A stretch of DNA of 64,000 bases from an uncultured Lactobacillus sp. GTDB taxonomy: Bacteria; Bacillota; Bacilli; Lactobacillales; Lactobacillaceae. The notes under the pieces are model-generated. The model did not search any database, was not told the DNA's origin, and saw only the letters and a program-made list of their open reading frames with translations. A program made the position numbers and the translations under genes. Below are positions 8,351-18,250 of the stretch, piece by piece. The stretch spans positions 1 through 64,000 of the forward strand of contig CALFSK010000016.1 of the NCBI GenBank assembly GCA_937916845.1. Reading direction: 5' to 3'. Numbering within the stretch: position 1 is the stretch's first letter; the number at the start of each line of letters is the position of its first letter.

Positions 8351-8596
8351 TTACTTAGCAACTTCATGATTCTCATCCAACATATACTGGAATTCAATCG
8401 TCTCAGCTAACAAGTCAGCTTTAAACAAGCCTTGCGTCCCGTTATTTTCATCGGCCATCACGACGAAGTAACTAGCCCCTTCGTCAACGACGTGTTGGAA
8501 ACTGACGTATTCGCCCTTAAAACCGTTCTTGCGGAACAACCCAATGATGCGGATCATTTCGCGTTGTGTGACTTCGTTTGCTGCTGTTTCACTCAT
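8351..8596 (-). CDS. small conserved hypothetical protein
   Basis: An 81-residue acidic protein from the ATG chosen here, which has AGGGG 11 bases upstream. The longer frame to 8677 adds an arginine-rich stretch without a start signal. I do not recognise the family. There are no membrane segments. The C-terminal FQYMLDENHEVAK is duplicated at 7719-7763. Confidence 0.6.
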   Translation of the reverse strand: MSETAANEVTQREMIRIIGLFRKNGFKGEYVSFQHVVDEGASYFVVMADENNGTQGLFKADLLAETIEFQYMLDENHEVAK

Positions 8597-8715
8597 GTAT
8601 TCAAATACCCCTATCAATTCTTGTCTTCTTAACCAATCTCTTATGCGTCGCACTCCCGCGGGTGCTGCGGGGCTCACGGGGACCTATTTCAGTCCAATCC
8701 GTGAATCCCTAAATC

Positions 8716-8928
8716 CTAATCGCTAGTGGACTTCAATTCCGCTAACTTGTCCTCAATCAACTGGTTAGCGATACCAAAAGCTTTCAAGCGCCGTTTAGCC
8801 AGTGTTAGTTGAGACTTATACCGTGACGGATCTTCCTTGGCCTCAAAGGTCTTCACAACTTCACGAATCTTATGCAAAGTCGAATCAATTTGGCGTTTAG
8901 CTTCTACCAATTCTGCTTCATCATACAT
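8716..8928 (-). CDS. small helical conserved hypothetical protein
   Basis: A 70-residue, highly charged protein predicted to be two or three helices, with no signal or membrane segment. GAGG lies nine bases before the ATG. It precedes the 81-residue gene on the same strand. Function unknown. Confidence 0.6.
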   Translation of the reverse strand: MYDEAELVEAKRQIDSTLHKIREVVKTFEAKEDPSRYKSQLTLAKRRLKAFGIANQLIEDKLAELKSTSD

Positions 8929-9060
8929 GTAAAATCATCCTCAGCTTTCAGAAAATTCACCAACTAACTTGAAAGTGGCAGTGTCCATTTAGCGTCCGTT
9001 CTTGTCATTAATTGCCAAACTCAGCCTAAGTTATCTCAACTTAGCCGAATTTAGGGCCAT

Positions 9061-9091
9061 AAAAAAGCGCCCCCCACTAAGCGGGCGCTTC
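9061..9091 (-). terminator. gpmA terminator
   Basis: Minus-strand stem AAGCGCCC/GGGCGCTT followed by six T. Confidence 0.85.
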
Positions 9092-9118
9092 TTGAAAATC
9101 TAGTAAATAATCGGCTGA

Positions 9119-9811
9119 TTATTTGCCTAACTTTTCTTTGCCTAAGACGTTTAATTTTTCATCAAAGTCATAAACAACTGGTTCACCAGTAGCCATTTCA
9201 AGATCCATGATGTCATCATCAGAGATGCGTTCGATGTACTTCGAAAGGGCACGGAGTGAGTTACCATGGGCAGCGATGATAATGTTCTTGCCGTCTAATA
9301 ATTTAGGCGCAATTTCATCTTCCCAGAAAGGCATAACCCGTTCCAGGGTAACCTTTAAGTTTTCGCCACCAGGGACGATGTTAGGGTCTAAGTCAGCATA
9401 ACGACGATCGTTAACAGCTGAACCTTCATCATCAGCACTCAATAATGGAGGTAAAACGTCATATGAACGACGCCAGATATGAACTTGATCGTCACCGTAT
9501 TTTTCAGCGGTTTCCTTCTTGTTCAAACCTTGTAAAGCACCGTAATGACGTTCGTTTAAGCGCCACGTCTTAGTTTCTGGAATCCAAAGTTGGTCGGATT
9601 CTTCAAGAACGTAGTGCAATGTCTTGATGGCACGAGTCAAAACTGAAGTGAAGGCATAGTCGAATTTTAAGCCAGCTTCTTTAACTTTTTGACCAGCCGC
9701 CTTAGCTTCTTCAACACCCTTTTCGCTTAAATCAACGTCAACCCAACCAGTGAATTGGTTAGATAAGTTCCATTCGCTTTGACCGTGACGAATCAATACT
9801 AATTTTGCCAT
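9119..9811 (-). CDS. gpmA: 2,3-bisphosphoglycerate-dependent phosphoglycerate mutase
   Basis: Glycolytic interconversion of 3- and 2-phosphoglycerate in the cytosol. The catalytic histidine is His9 in [10 protein letters not shown]; Glu87 in NERHYG is the expected acid/base; His182 lies in [10 protein letters not shown]. The 230 residues are the usual bacterial length. A consensus ribosome site precedes the ATG and the gene has its own terminator, so it is monocistronic. Assignment is secure. Confidence 0.97.
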   Translation of the reverse strand: MAKLVLIRHGQSEWNLSNQFTGWVDVDLSEKGVEEAKAAGQKVKEAGLKFDYAFTSVLTRAIKTLHYVLEESDQLWIPETKTWRLNERHYGALQGLNKKETAEKYGDDQVHIWRRSYDVLPPLLSADDEGSAVNDRRYADLDPNIVPGGENLKVTLERVMPFWEDEIAPKLLDGKNIIIAAHGNSLRALSKYIERISDDDIMDLEMATGEPVVYDFDEKLNVLGKEKLGK

Positions 9812-9887
9812 AGCAGTTAATGACCTCTTTCTTATAGTTATTTACTTCCCTTATTTTACACTGAAACCGCGAAAAATCAAAACAATA

Positions 9888-10970
9888 TCAGTTCTTATTT
9901 TCAGAGTCCGGGTGAAAAGTGATCGTTTTTTTCAGATTAATTTGCGGATGCAATCCGTGAACCGGTTTCACCCCGATAATATCCAGGATGAAATTAAAAA
10001 TCGGCACCCCAACAATCAGGCCCCATACCCCAAATAGGCGCTCACTCACGAGCAAGACCACGAAGGTATAAAAAATCGGTAACTCCGTTCGGCTCGACAT
10101 AAATTTAGGATTAAGCACGTACGCCTCTAACGTATGAACAACCACAATCATGATCACCATGTAGACCACGTAGCGGAAGCCACCCACCGAGTACGCAATT
10201 AAGCTCAGCGGCACCAGCGAGATAATCACCCCAGCAACCGGAATTAAGCTTAATAGGAATATCATTAATCCTAAACTGATCAACTGTGGCATGTTCAGAA
10301 ACGCCATGAACGTGACCGTAATCACCGTGTTCACAATGGCAATCAGGAACTGGGCTTCCAATACCACACCAAAACTGTTCACAAATTTTTTGGCAAAGTA
10401 ATAGACATCTTGAAAGAACCAGCCAAAGGTACTCGTTAAGAAGCGCTTGGAAAAGGCCCGCATCTGCCGATCTTCTACGGTAAAGAAGAAACTAAGGATA
10501 AACGACAAGAAGAACGTTAAGCCCATATTACCAATGTTAGTAATATATTGGAAAACGACCGTAATGCCACCTTTTAGTTGCTTCAAAATATCCGAATCCT
10601 GCAAGTACGACGTGACCCACGTCAATACCTGGTTCGTGTCATGCGACGGATTTTGATAAAACCGGTAGACCGATTCAAATGTTGAAAATGTCTGTTTAAT
10701 TAATTGTGGTAAGTATAGTGATACCGCGAAATACATCCCTAGTATCACCAGCGCATAGACCGTAATGACAATCACGGTCGGTGGAATTTTGATCCACTTG
10801 CGAATTGTCCGGACGAGTCGCGTCACTAGAAATGTAAAAATAAACGTTAACAAAATAATACTCATCATGCTGGATGCCAGATATAACATCACGACCATTA
10901 GTACTAGCACGCTTGCCCGACGTAACCGCACGTTGTGGACAAACTGTGTCCAAAGTTCCAAAAGCTCCAC
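9888..10970 (-). CDS. AI-2E family (PerM/UPF0118) membrane protein
   Basis: Integral membrane protein of 360 residues with about seven or eight helices, including a hydrophobic pair at about 15-50 and the conserved C-terminal part LFGVWGLIVGVPIFNFILDI. Members have been linked to autoinducer-2 export or ion transport, and the substrate here is open. The frame begins with GTG overlapping the AGAGGGG site; a TTG three codons later is better spaced and may be the real start. Confidence 0.8.
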   Translation of the reverse strand: MELLELWTQFVHNVRLRRASVLVLMVVMLYLASSMMSIILLTFIFTFLVTRLVRTIRKWIKIPPTVIVITVYALVILGMYFAVSLYLPQLIKQTFSTFESVYRFYQNPSHDTNQVLTWVTSYLQDSDILKQLKGGITVVFQYITNIGNMGLTFFLSFILSFFFTVEDRQMRAFSKRFLTSTFGWFFQDVYYFAKKFVNSFGVVLEAQFLIAIVNTVITVTFMAFLNMPQLISLGLMIFLLSLIPVAGVIISLVPLSLIAYSVGGFRYVVYMVIMIVVVHTLEAYVLNPKFMSSRTELPIFYTFVVLLVSERLFGVWGLIVGVPIFNFILDIIGVKPVHGLHPQINLKKTITFHPDSENKN

Positions 10971-11042
10971 CCCTCTATTATCCTTACCCCCATTTTAACG
11001 GAAAACCAAATTAATAAAAATGAAAAGTCAGCGATTATTACG

Positions 11043-11089
11043 CAAAAAACGTGTAAAGCTATTGGCAAGCCAATAAACTTCACACGTTC
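11043..11089 (-). terminator. terminator after ROK regulator
   Basis: Long minus-strand hairpin with arms of about 19 bp starting AACGTGTGAAG and ending TTTACACGTT, loop TTG, then T residues. Confidence 0.85.
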
Positions 11090-11111
11090 GTTTCATATCA
11101 CATTTAGTTGT

Positions 11112-12266
11112 TTATGAAAAATGCATTTTCAAACTTTCCAAACCAAGGGCTTGATGGATGATGATGGAAGCCCCACCCAACAAGGCCGCTGATTGTACGT
11201 TCTTAGTGGCAATAATTGGTACTTGCCGACTTGGTGAAGACATCTTAGAAGTCATGTCCCGGATATTCGTTAATAACTGTGGCAAGATTTCTAAGACCGT
11301 CGTGTTCAAAACGACCACGTCCGGTGCAAACGCCGTGCTGACGTTCGAAATAACCTTGGATAGGTAGTAAACGAAGTCATTAAAGACTTTCGTCACTTCT
11401 GGGTCATGATTAATATAATCATGCTTAACCGCAGTTAAATCCAACCGATCGACGTGCTTAATCGCCTTTAGCCGTGCCCACAGCGCTTTTTCAGACGCAT
11501 AGTCGTTGACCGACTCCATATGGTTATCAAGGTGCCGATCTTCTAATAAAGCCGTCCCGACTTCCCCTGCTTCACCTTCGTGCCCAGAGTACAACCGTGA
11601 ATCCGCCACGATCCCCGCGTGGATTTCATCACGGACAACCACTGAAACCACGTTGTTGAAAATTTCATTGTCGTGGAAATCCCGTTCAAATACAGCCGTT
11701 AAGTTTGCTTTCTTTTCAAGCATAACTGGCATCCGTAATTTATCGCGGAGATACTTAGCCAAATCAAAGTTTGCTAAGCATTTAATTGGCGTCTTCAAAA
11801 TCTTGTTTTCATAAATGATCCCGTCTAGGGCAATGGAAACACCCATCAACCCGTTGACCGTCCCGTAATCATCAACGTTACGTAACTGGTCTTCAATCAA
11901 GTCAATGACGTCAGTTAGGGTCATATCACTCGTTTTAAAGCTTTGGAAATGTAAGATCTTACCATTCAAGCGTGAATACATGAGTTTAACAGCATCAGCA
12001 GATAAATCGATGCTAGCAACAAATCCGTAGTTAACGTTCAGTTCAGCCATTACTGGTTTGCGGCCGCCATTTTTGGTACTGACGCCACAACCGATTTCCT
12101 TGATAAAATCAGTCCGTAATAACTGATTATAAATATCTGAAACGGTCACCTTATTTAAACTCAGATTCCGTGAAATTTGACTTCGACTAATTGGTCCCTC
12201 ATTAATAACCTGTTGCAGCACTTGTTTCTCATTGGTACTACGCATCACGTGTTTATTAATAATCAT
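11112..12266 (-). CDS. ROK-family transcriptional repressor without kinase motifs
   Basis: NagC/XylR-type regulator: winged helix-turn-helix at about residues 10-65, then a ROK sugar-sensing domain. The ATP-site Asp of ROK kinases (in ...DANA) is replaced by Lys186 in LEKKANLTA, so it should not phosphorylate sugars. The CxCGxxGC zinc motif after GEAGEVG is also missing, and the usual GEIGH histidine is Thr. It thus keeps the fold but lost both catalysis and the structural zinc. It is monocistronic, and its target genes are not evident nearby. Confidence 0.8.
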   Translation of the reverse strand: MIINKHVMRSTNEKQVLQQVINEGPISRSQISRNLSLNKVTVSDIYNQLLRTDFIKEIGCGVSTKNGGRKPVMAELNVNYGFVASIDLSADAVKLMYSRLNGKILHFQSFKTSDMTLTDVIDLIEDQLRNVDDYGTVNGLMGVSIALDGIIYENKILKTPIKCLANFDLAKYLRDKLRMPVMLEKKANLTAVFERDFHDNEIFNNVVSVVVRDEIHAGIVADSRLYSGHEGEAGEVGTALLEDRHLDNHMESVNDYASEKALWARLKAIKHVDRLDLTAVKHDYINHDPEVTKVFNDFVYYLSKVISNVSTAFAPDVVVLNTTVLEILPQLLTNIRDMTSKMSSPSRQVPIIATKNVQSAALLGGASIIIHQALGLESLKMHFS

Positions 12267-12558
12267 ACTGAATCTAGGTGTTCACAGTCGTCCACCGAAT
12301 CATTATTTGTCAGATTACTCAATCTGGCCTGCCATCGATCCGGTCGTCACGATGGTCACCTTAACCCCCTAATCTGTTAATATTCTATAGCATCAAACAA
12401 AAATAGTACACAAAATAGTCAATTTTATACCTATATTGACATCTAACTGCTAAAAAAATGCCCGTGCTTGGTATAAACCGACCGCCCCCATGAATCTAAA
12501 CTACAACGTAGAACGAAAAGCATCCGTCCTTACAGATACATTCTATAACAGTTTTTAT
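12267..12558. other. intergenic region upstream of ROK gene
   Basis: About 290 bp of non-coding sequence with no convincing RNA or open frame. It should contain the ROK promoter. I could not assign an operator with confidence. Confidence 0.35.
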
Positions 12559-12606
12559 AAAAAAATCACCGATTCACACCTAAAAGTAGGTGTTTCACCG
12601 GTGATT
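12559..12606 (-). terminator. terminator after surface repeat protein
   Basis: Minus-strand 18-20 bp hairpin beginning AATCACCGGTGAAACACCTA and ending in GGTGATT, followed by T residues. Confidence 0.85.
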
Positions 12607-12645
12607 GTTAAGTATGCTTCCATACCTCTATTAATCTGGCTATAT

Positions 12646-13659
12646 TTATTGCAATGATTTAGCAGCTTGGGCAATCGACATATGCTGTGCTGACGCCTGT
12701 TGTAGGATGGCCTCAACCTGTGAGTCCGTATAGCTACTGCTGTTAAACCCAGCTTGGTCTAATTCTGAACGGGTCGCTTGGATTTGATCCGCACTATAAC
12801 TGCCAGTCTTGGCTGCCTGAGCAATTGAAATGTGTTGTTCAGACGCACGTTTCAAAATAGCTTCGACCTGGGCATCGCTATAGTTACTGTCGTCCATCCC
12901 AGCTTCGTTCAGTTCAGAACGGGTCGACTTGATTTGAGCATTGCTGTACTTACCGCTGGCCGTTGACTTTGCAGCGGTAGAACCAGTCTTAGACTTGCTA
13001 CTGCTACTACCCGCAACATCGTTCTGACTAGTACTGCTGTCACTACTCGTCGTGGCACTCTGCGCACTGTTCTTGATCGGTGTCCCACCGGTAAGGGCTT
13101 TAAGTGAGGCGTTATTCTGCTTCTGGAGGTCCTGAGCCTGTTTATAGATATCTTGGTAAGCATTCTGCTTCAAAGTCGCGTCTTGCAACATAACTTTCAA
13201 AATCCCATTTGAATCCGTAAACTCATTTGCCTTATTCAACTCAAGAGCGCTTTGATACTGTGTTTTATAAGTCTTTCGTTTTGCTAAGACCTTTTTGAGC
13301 GCCGTTAATTGTTCCTTAGAACGGCTAACTAATACCGTTGAACCGTTTTTAGTCGTATTAACCGTCTTAAACGCACTCTTTGCTGCACTGAACTGCCGAG
13401 ATTTTAATGAGTCTTGTCCACCAACGTAAGTTTGCGTTTGGGTCAAGTAACGCTGGGCCGTCGTATCATTTGCCTTCGTTCGGCTCGCATGTGTAAAATT
13501 GGTTTCTGCCTGCGTGTAATCCTTAGATTGCAACGCCTCTTTACCAGCTTTCATTTCAGTCGTGTACGACTGTTCCTGAAGCCGGTAACGCGTGTACGAG
13601 TAACCACCGACACCAACCGCAATAACTGCGGCCACAACCACCCATATCCATTTTTTCAT
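12646..13659 (-). CDS. membrane-anchored TPR-like protein with two 50-residue repeats
   Basis: N-terminal hydrophobic anchor at residues 4-21 after MKKW, with no lipobox. A helical, TPR-like extracellular region (about 35-190) and a Ser/Thr/Lys-rich linker (195-236) follow. Two near-identical C-terminal repeats start at Tyr238 and Tyr288, each containing ATRSELxxAG, an Asp/Ser loop, then QVEAILxxAS and HxSIAQAAK. The linker looks wall-spanning, so the repeats are probably displayed outside. Function is unknown; the repeats may bind a wall component or partner. It is divergent from cfa. Confidence 0.65.
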   Translation of the reverse strand: MKKWIWVVVAAVIAVGVGGYSYTRYRLQEQSYTTEMKAGKEALQSKDYTQAETNFTHASRTKANDTTAQRYLTQTQTYVGGQDSLKSRQFSAAKSAFKTVNTTKNGSTVLVSRSKEQLTALKKVLAKRKTYKTQYQSALELNKANEFTDSNGILKVMLQDATLKQNAYQDIYKQAQDLQKQNNASLKALTGGTPIKNSAQSATTSSDSSTSQNDVAGSSSSKSKTGSTAAKSTASGKYSNAQIKSTRSELNEAGMDDSNYSDAQVEAILKRASEQHISIAQAAKTGSYSADQIQATRSELDQAGFNSSSYTDSQVEAILQQASAQHMSIAQAAKSLQ

Positions 13660-13804
13660 AACGACACCCCCAATGAATTGTTTCTTTCGATTATTCTATT
13701 ATAACATGTTTACTCATTTGACCGTAAATGCATTGTGCTTACAAAACCATTTTCATAGGCGTATAATAATGTTTGTATTTTATGAAGAAAGGATCCTTAT
13801 TCTA

Positions 13805-15004
13805 ATGCTAGAAAAGACTTTTTACCACACCTTGTTAAGCCACTCCTTCAATATCCCAGTTAAAGTAAACTACTGGGATGACAGTAGTGAAACTTATGGC
13901 GAAGGCACGCCAGAAGTAACGGTGACTTTCAAGGAAGCCATTCCGATGCGCGAAATTACGAAGAATGCCTCGATTGCTTTAGGGGAAGCTTACATGGACG
14001 GTCGAATCGAAATTGAAGGTAGTATTCAAAAGCTGATCGAATCTGCTTATGAATCCGCCGACAGTTTCTTTAACAATTCCAAGTTCAAACGCTTCATGCC
14101 TAAACAATCACACTCGGAAAAGAAGAGCCAACAAGATATTCAAAGCCATTATGACGTTGGTAACGACTTCTACGAGATGTGGCTGGATTCGACTTTAACT
14201 TATTCTTGTGCATACTTTAAGAATGAGGACGACAGTCTAGAAACCGCACAAATCAACAAAGTTCACCACATCATTCAAAAATTAAATCCACAACCTGGTA
14301 AGACCTTACTCGATATTGGTTGTGGTTGGGGAACCTTAATGTTAACTGCCGCTAAGGAATATGACTTAAAAGTAGTTGGGATTACCCTTTCACAAGAACA
14401 GTACAACTTAGTTTCCAAACGGATCCAAGATGAAGGCTTAAGTGACGTTGCGGAAGTTCGCCTCGAAGACTACCGTGAATTAGGCGACGAAACTTACGAC
14501 TACATCACCAGTGTTGGGATGTTTGAACACGTAGGTAAGGATAACTTAGCGATGTACTTTGACAAGGTTAAGCATTACCTTAAAGACGATGGGGTTGCCT
14601 TACTTCACGGGATCACCCGTCAACAAGGTGGCGCTACTAACGGCTGGTTAGATAAATACATCTTCCCAGGTGGCTACGTTCCCGGCATGACCGAAAACTT
14701 ACAACATATCGTTGATTCTGGTTTACAGGTCGACGATGTTGAAACCCTCCGTCGTCATTACCAACGGACGACTGAAATCTGGGACGACAATTTCAACGCC
14801 AAACGTGGCGCCATTGAAGCCAAGATGGGCGAACGGTTCACTCGGATGTGGGACCTCTACTTACAAGCCTGCGCCGCTTCCTTCCAATCAGGGAACATCG
14901 ACGTTATGCAGTACCTTGTTTCTAAAGGACCTTCTTCACGGAACTTACCAATGACCCGTGAATACATGTACGATGACAACACGGTAGCTGCTAACGAAGC
15001 TTAA
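13805..15004 (+). CDS. cfa: cyclopropane-fatty-acyl-phospholipid synthase
   Basis: Transfers a methylene group from S-adenosylmethionine to unsaturated phospholipid acyl chains at the membrane. The SAM site [11 protein letters not shown] lies at 168-178, and the family motif [15 protein letters not shown] at 113-127. The 399 residues match the usual length. I start at the ATG 11 bases after AAGGA; an upstream in-frame ATG would add 44 residues unlike the family. The gene is monocistronic with a strong terminator. Confidence 0.95.
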   Translation: MLEKTFYHTLLSHSFNIPVKVNYWDDSSETYGEGTPEVTVTFKEAIPMREITKNASIALGEAYMDGRIEIEGSIQKLIESAYESADSFFNNSKFKRFMPKQSHSEKKSQQDIQSHYDVGNDFYEMWLDSTLTYSCAYFKNEDDSLETAQINKVHHIIQKLNPQPGKTLLDIGCGWGTLMLTAAKEYDLKVVGITLSQEQYNLVSKRIQDEGLSDVAEVRLEDYRELGDETYDYITSVGMFEHVGKDNLAMYFDKVKHYLKDDGVALLHGITRQQGGATNGWLDKYIFPGGYVPGMTENLQHIVDSGLQVDDVETLRRHYQRTTEIWDDNFNAKRGAIEAKMGERFTRMWDLYLQACAASFQSGNIDVMQYLVSKGPSSRNLPMTREYMYDDNTVAANEA

Positions 15005-15013
15005 TTAAACTAA

Positions 15014-15057
15014 AATAACTCAGTGAAAACCAAATTGGTTTTCACTGAGTTATTTTT
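15014..15057. terminator. bidirectional terminator between cfa and membrane protein gene
   Basis: Perfect hairpin AATAACTCAGTGAAAACC / GGTTTTCACTGAGTTATT with T residues on the plus side and A residues on the left that serve the convergent gene. Confidence 0.85.
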
Positions 15058-15975
15058 TTACGCTTGATCATCATCAGTCCGTAACGTTGGTAGCCAGTTT
15101 GCTAAAAAGCGATAACTAACGAGGGCGCCTAAGAATAAGGCCGCGGAGCCTGCCGCCGCAAACGGTAGCGTCGCTTCCATCGTTGCCGGCAAAACTAACG
15201 CCAATAACGGAAAGGCGTACGCCGCTGGTAATTTGATCTTCAAAATTCCTAGTAATAAATAAACTAACGGTAACGTGACTAAGGCCGCCAGTAACCAGCT
15301 TGCAATCAACCAATGCAACCCAACGCCGAGGCTAGCGGCACCGGTCAGTGCAACCCATTGTCGAATGGCCATCTTATACGAATAATTAGTGTTCTGAATC
15401 GCTTCAAACAACACCACGACCACCGGTGGAATTGCCGCCATTTGGGGCCGACCTAATAACCAGACGCCGACTACCCACAGGACGATTAGTGCGATAAAGC
15501 CTAGCATCTGTAGCGGCCGAATCGTGGATCCTGCAGTCTTCATTCGGGGTTCGCGTTGTAAGTAAACGCCCGCCATTAAACTGAGCGTCCAAAAAAAGAT
15601 GGCGACGATGAACGACCAGTGCGTTGCGTTAATAATAATTGGCAACAATCCGGTCGCAAAGGCTGGTGCTAAGTTCGACCGCAATACCTTCATCAGGACG
15701 AGCATTAAGCCGACCCCGACCAGTACTTTTACCGGGTAATCCCACGGCAACCGGTTGATTAAGAAACCAATCACCGCGGTTCCCGATGGCACTAAAAAGA
15801 GTTTATAAGGGTGCTGAATCCAAGTCGGCTTTCGGTACACCCACGTCCCCGCAGTCAGTGCCCCAATTTCTGGCAAAATTAATTCTGAGTCTTTTAAGAC
15901 GGTGGCAACCGCGACCATGGCTAAGATAAATAGCAATCCCATGGCATAACGTCGCCACATTTCTGTGTGGTTCAA
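15058..15975 (-). CDS. multi-pass membrane protein of unknown function
   Basis: Very hydrophobic protein of 305 residues with about nine or ten predicted helices arranged as two similar halves. The region LILPEIGALTAGTWVYRKP resembles HPP-type membrane proteins, but I would not name it on that. The start codon is TTG, with AAAGGA upstream. It is monocistronic and convergent with cfa. Confidence 0.6.
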   Translation of the reverse strand: MNHTEMWRRYAMGLLFILAMVAVATVLKDSELILPEIGALTAGTWVYRKPTWIQHPYKLFLVPSGTAVIGFLINRLPWDYPVKVLVGVGLMLVLMKVLRSNLAPAFATGLLPIIINATHWSFIVAIFFWTLSLMAGVYLQREPRMKTAGSTIRPLQMLGFIALIVLWVVGVWLLGRPQMAAIPPVVVVLFEAIQNTNYSYKMAIRQWVALTGAASLGVGLHWLIASWLLAALVTLPLVYLLLGILKIKLPAAYAFPLLALVLPATMEATLPFAAAGSAALFLGALVSYRFLANWLPTLRTDDDQA

Positions 15976-16143
15976 AAGCGATATATTCCTTTCTTATATG
16001 TGAGTCAATCTATTATAGTTATAATTAGCAAACGACTTGCATTGTAACATAGAATGACGGTGTTTCAAAAATGAGCCGCGCATCCCCACTGACCTTGCTA
16101 TTATTTTCAGAAACAACTATTGTTCAGTAATCGCTATCAAGCT

Positions 16144-16872
16144 TTAGAAAAACAGGTAGTAAACACCACTCATGCCGATGAAAATATAAATTAATTGTTT
16201 CACCGTGGTCATCGGTAGCTTCGGCAAGATGCGCGCGGCAATCGCCGTTCCTGTGAAGGCGCCCACCATTCCAATCAAAATGTACGGTGCCAATTGAACC
16301 GTCACAATCCCGTTGATGATTCGCACGGTCGTGATGTAAAAAACATCGACTAAAAAGAAGGCCTGTAAATTGCCAATGTAGTCTTCCGTTGATTTTGCTA
16401 AAGATAGAAAGTATAACGCCATCAACGGGCCGCCAATCCCGAATAAGCCGTTGAAAAATCCCGAAACAACCATGAACAGACCCGCGACCCACCACGGATA
16501 GCGTTTGGTGCTCTCGCGGTGACTGAACGTAAAATAGAGGGCTAAGCCCACGAGTAACCCACCGAGTAGTTTCCGTAACAGTTGCACATCCAGCGTCTGA
16601 CCTAAATGAACGGACCAGGCGGCAACGCTCGCGTAGACGATAAACGGGATGATAATCCGTTTAATATGGATGTGGTGCCGATAGCGCAAAGTCATCGTAA
16701 CGACGCTCGCAAACATAATCAGCCCCGCAACCCCGGCGCTTTGATTGATCGGTAACAATTGGGGTAAAAAGATCATCATAATAATGGCCGCACCAAACCC
16801 CGTCAAACCTTGAACTAAACCAGCTAACAGTGCCGGAAGTACCACTAACAACCACGTCATTGAGCCAACCAT
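16144..16872 (-). CDS. TauE/SafE (DUF81) permease
   Basis: Eight-helix membrane protein of 242 residues with the two-fold repeat typical of the family: GLTGFGAAIIMM in the first half and FNGLFGIGGPLMALYF in the second. Family members export sulfite, sulfoacetate or related anions. A possible internal start (ATG at codon 5) is better spaced from GAAGGG. A terminator upstream separates it from azlCD. Confidence 0.8.
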   Translation of the reverse strand: MVGSMTWLLVVLPALLAGLVQGLTGFGAAIIMMIFLPQLLPINQSAGVAGLIMFASVVTMTLRYRHHIHIKRIIIPFIVYASVAAWSVHLGQTLDVQLLRKLLGGLLVGLALYFTFSHRESTKRYPWWVAGLFMVVSGFFNGLFGIGGPLMALYFLSLAKSTEDYIGNLQAFFLVDVFYITTVRIINGIVTVQLAPYILIGMVGAFTGTAIAARILPKLPMTTVKQLIYIFIGMSGVYYLFF

Positions 16873-16901
16873 CCCTTCTAACCGTCCGATTTTAGCGCCT
16901 A

Positions 16902-16933
16902 CAAAAAAAGAACCGGTACTTATTCCAGTTCCT
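16902..16933 (-). terminator. azlCD terminator
   Basis: Minus-strand stem GGAACTGG/CCGGTTCT followed by seven T. Confidence 0.75.
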
Positions 16934-16944
16934 TGCTAACTTTT

Positions 16945-17295
16945 TTAAATGTGAAATACTAATACAAATACCATGACTGAGATTAAACCAATCACAACCG
17001 ACAACGTCATTGAACGTGTCCGGTATGCAACGAAGCCAACCAGAATCGCGGAAATAATCATCCCTAAATTACCGGTCGTCATGATGTGATACTTACTGTC
17101 GATAAAAACACTTTTGACAACTAGGGCCGTAAATAGCGAAACGGGCACAAACCGCATCCATTCGTTAAACCAATCCGGAATTGCACGCTTCGTGAAGAAC
17201 AAAAGCGGAAAAAACCGCGGGATAAAGGCCACAATCGCACAGAAAATAATTAACAAAAAATGATCCATACTAGTCATCGAACTAACTGATTGCAT
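16945..17295 (-). CDS. azlD: branched-chain amino-acid exporter small subunit
   Basis: AzlD-type small membrane subunit, 116 residues, about four helices, with the family motif IPRFFPLLFF. With AzlC it exports branched-chain amino acids or analogues. It starts 20 bp after azlC with AGGAG upstream, so the two are cotranscribed. Confidence 0.85.
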   Translation of the reverse strand: MQSVSSMTSMDHFLLIIFCAIVAFIPRFFPLLFFTKRAIPDWFNEWMRFVPVSLFTALVVKSVFIDSKYHIMTTGNLGMIISAILVGFVAYRTRSMTLSVVIGLISVMVFVLVFHI

Positions 17296-17314
17296 AAGAA
17301 AACTCCTCTACGCC

Positions 17315-18079
17315 TTACTCATCAGATTCTTCCATCGCGGACTGGCGCGTTGGATCGTGAACCTTATACAGTAAATGACTTTCTGGCTTATGTTCCATTA
17401 AGTAACGTTCAATGAAGTAGCCGGTCAACGATGCAAGCAACGTCGCTACCACCAACCCAAGCGTACTCTTCATCAAAACGAGGAAGAAAATTGTCAATAC
17501 ACCGGATAGCGCGGACACCAAAATGATTAAACGGCTCTTAGTTTGCATAATTGCCATATAAATAAACAGTGCCGTCAACGCAAAGTCCACCACTTTTAGA
17601 TCAATCGTTAACGCACTACCGATTAAGCTCCCGATAATGTTACTGATCGTCCAAAAGATAAGTGAGTAGTGTTCAACAAGCAACGCCTGTTTCGGCTTCC
17701 AATGCTTATCCGTCGCAAACTTCAAGTAGTTCACCGCGTAATTTTCATCGTTCATTGAAAACGCAAACGCGAAAATCATCGGTAATGACTGTCCCTTTAA
17801 GTAGCGTGACAAGCTAGATCCTAACAGGGCGTAGCGTAATTCCAAGAAAAACATCATCAAAATAATTGTCGTCATCGGTGCGTTGATTGTTAACATCGAT
17901 GCAATCAAAAATTGAGCACCACCGGAAAAGACCATCACTGAAATCAATGCCGTCAGTAAATGGTTGAACCCGGCCGCGTGTAAGAGGACCCCACAAGCCA
18001 ATCCGATGGGAATATAGCTGAGTCCAAGTGGCATTACCGTCCGTAATACCATTAACCAATTTGGCTCGTTCTTTTTCAC
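17315..18079 (-). CDS. azlC: branched-chain amino-acid exporter large subunit
   Basis: AzlC family permease with typical MPLGLSYIPIGLACGVLL near the N-terminus and FSGGAQFLIASML. I use the GTG start eight bases after CTGGAGG, giving 254 residues; an ATG 15 codons upstream has no site. It is first in a two-gene operon with azlD. Confidence 0.85.
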   Translation of the reverse strand: MKKNEPNWLMVLRTVMPLGLSYIPIGLACGVLLHAAGFNHLLTALISVMVFSGGAQFLIASMLTINAPMTTIILMMFFLELRYALLGSSLSRYLKGQSLPMIFAFAFSMNDENYAVNYLKFATDKHWKPKQALLVEHYSLIFWTISNIIGSLIGSALTIDLKVVDFALTALFIYMAIMQTKSRLIILVSALSGVLTIFFLVLMKSTLGLVVATLLASLTGYFIERYLMEHKPESHLLYKVHDPTRQSAMEESDE

Positions 18080-18250
18080 CAAGAATGCCTCCAGTACCAT
18101 ACCAGTAAAGAATTCAAGCAACATTATTGATGTCTATTTGTTTAGACATTCGGGTTTAATTTTAACATGTTTTTTATAGCAATCCTACCACCTAAAGTTA
18201 GATTGTTCGTTATTTCCTTAGTTGTAAGCGTTTATAATTGTCGTTTTTGA

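Noticed and set aside
12909..13163. 84-codon minus-strand frame
   Set aside because: Out-of-frame reading of the Ser/Thr-rich linker of the surface protein; Arg/Val composition is an artefact.
16124..16495. 123-codon minus-strand frame
   Set aside because: It overlaps the TauE/SafE gene in another frame, with unnatural composition and no start signal.
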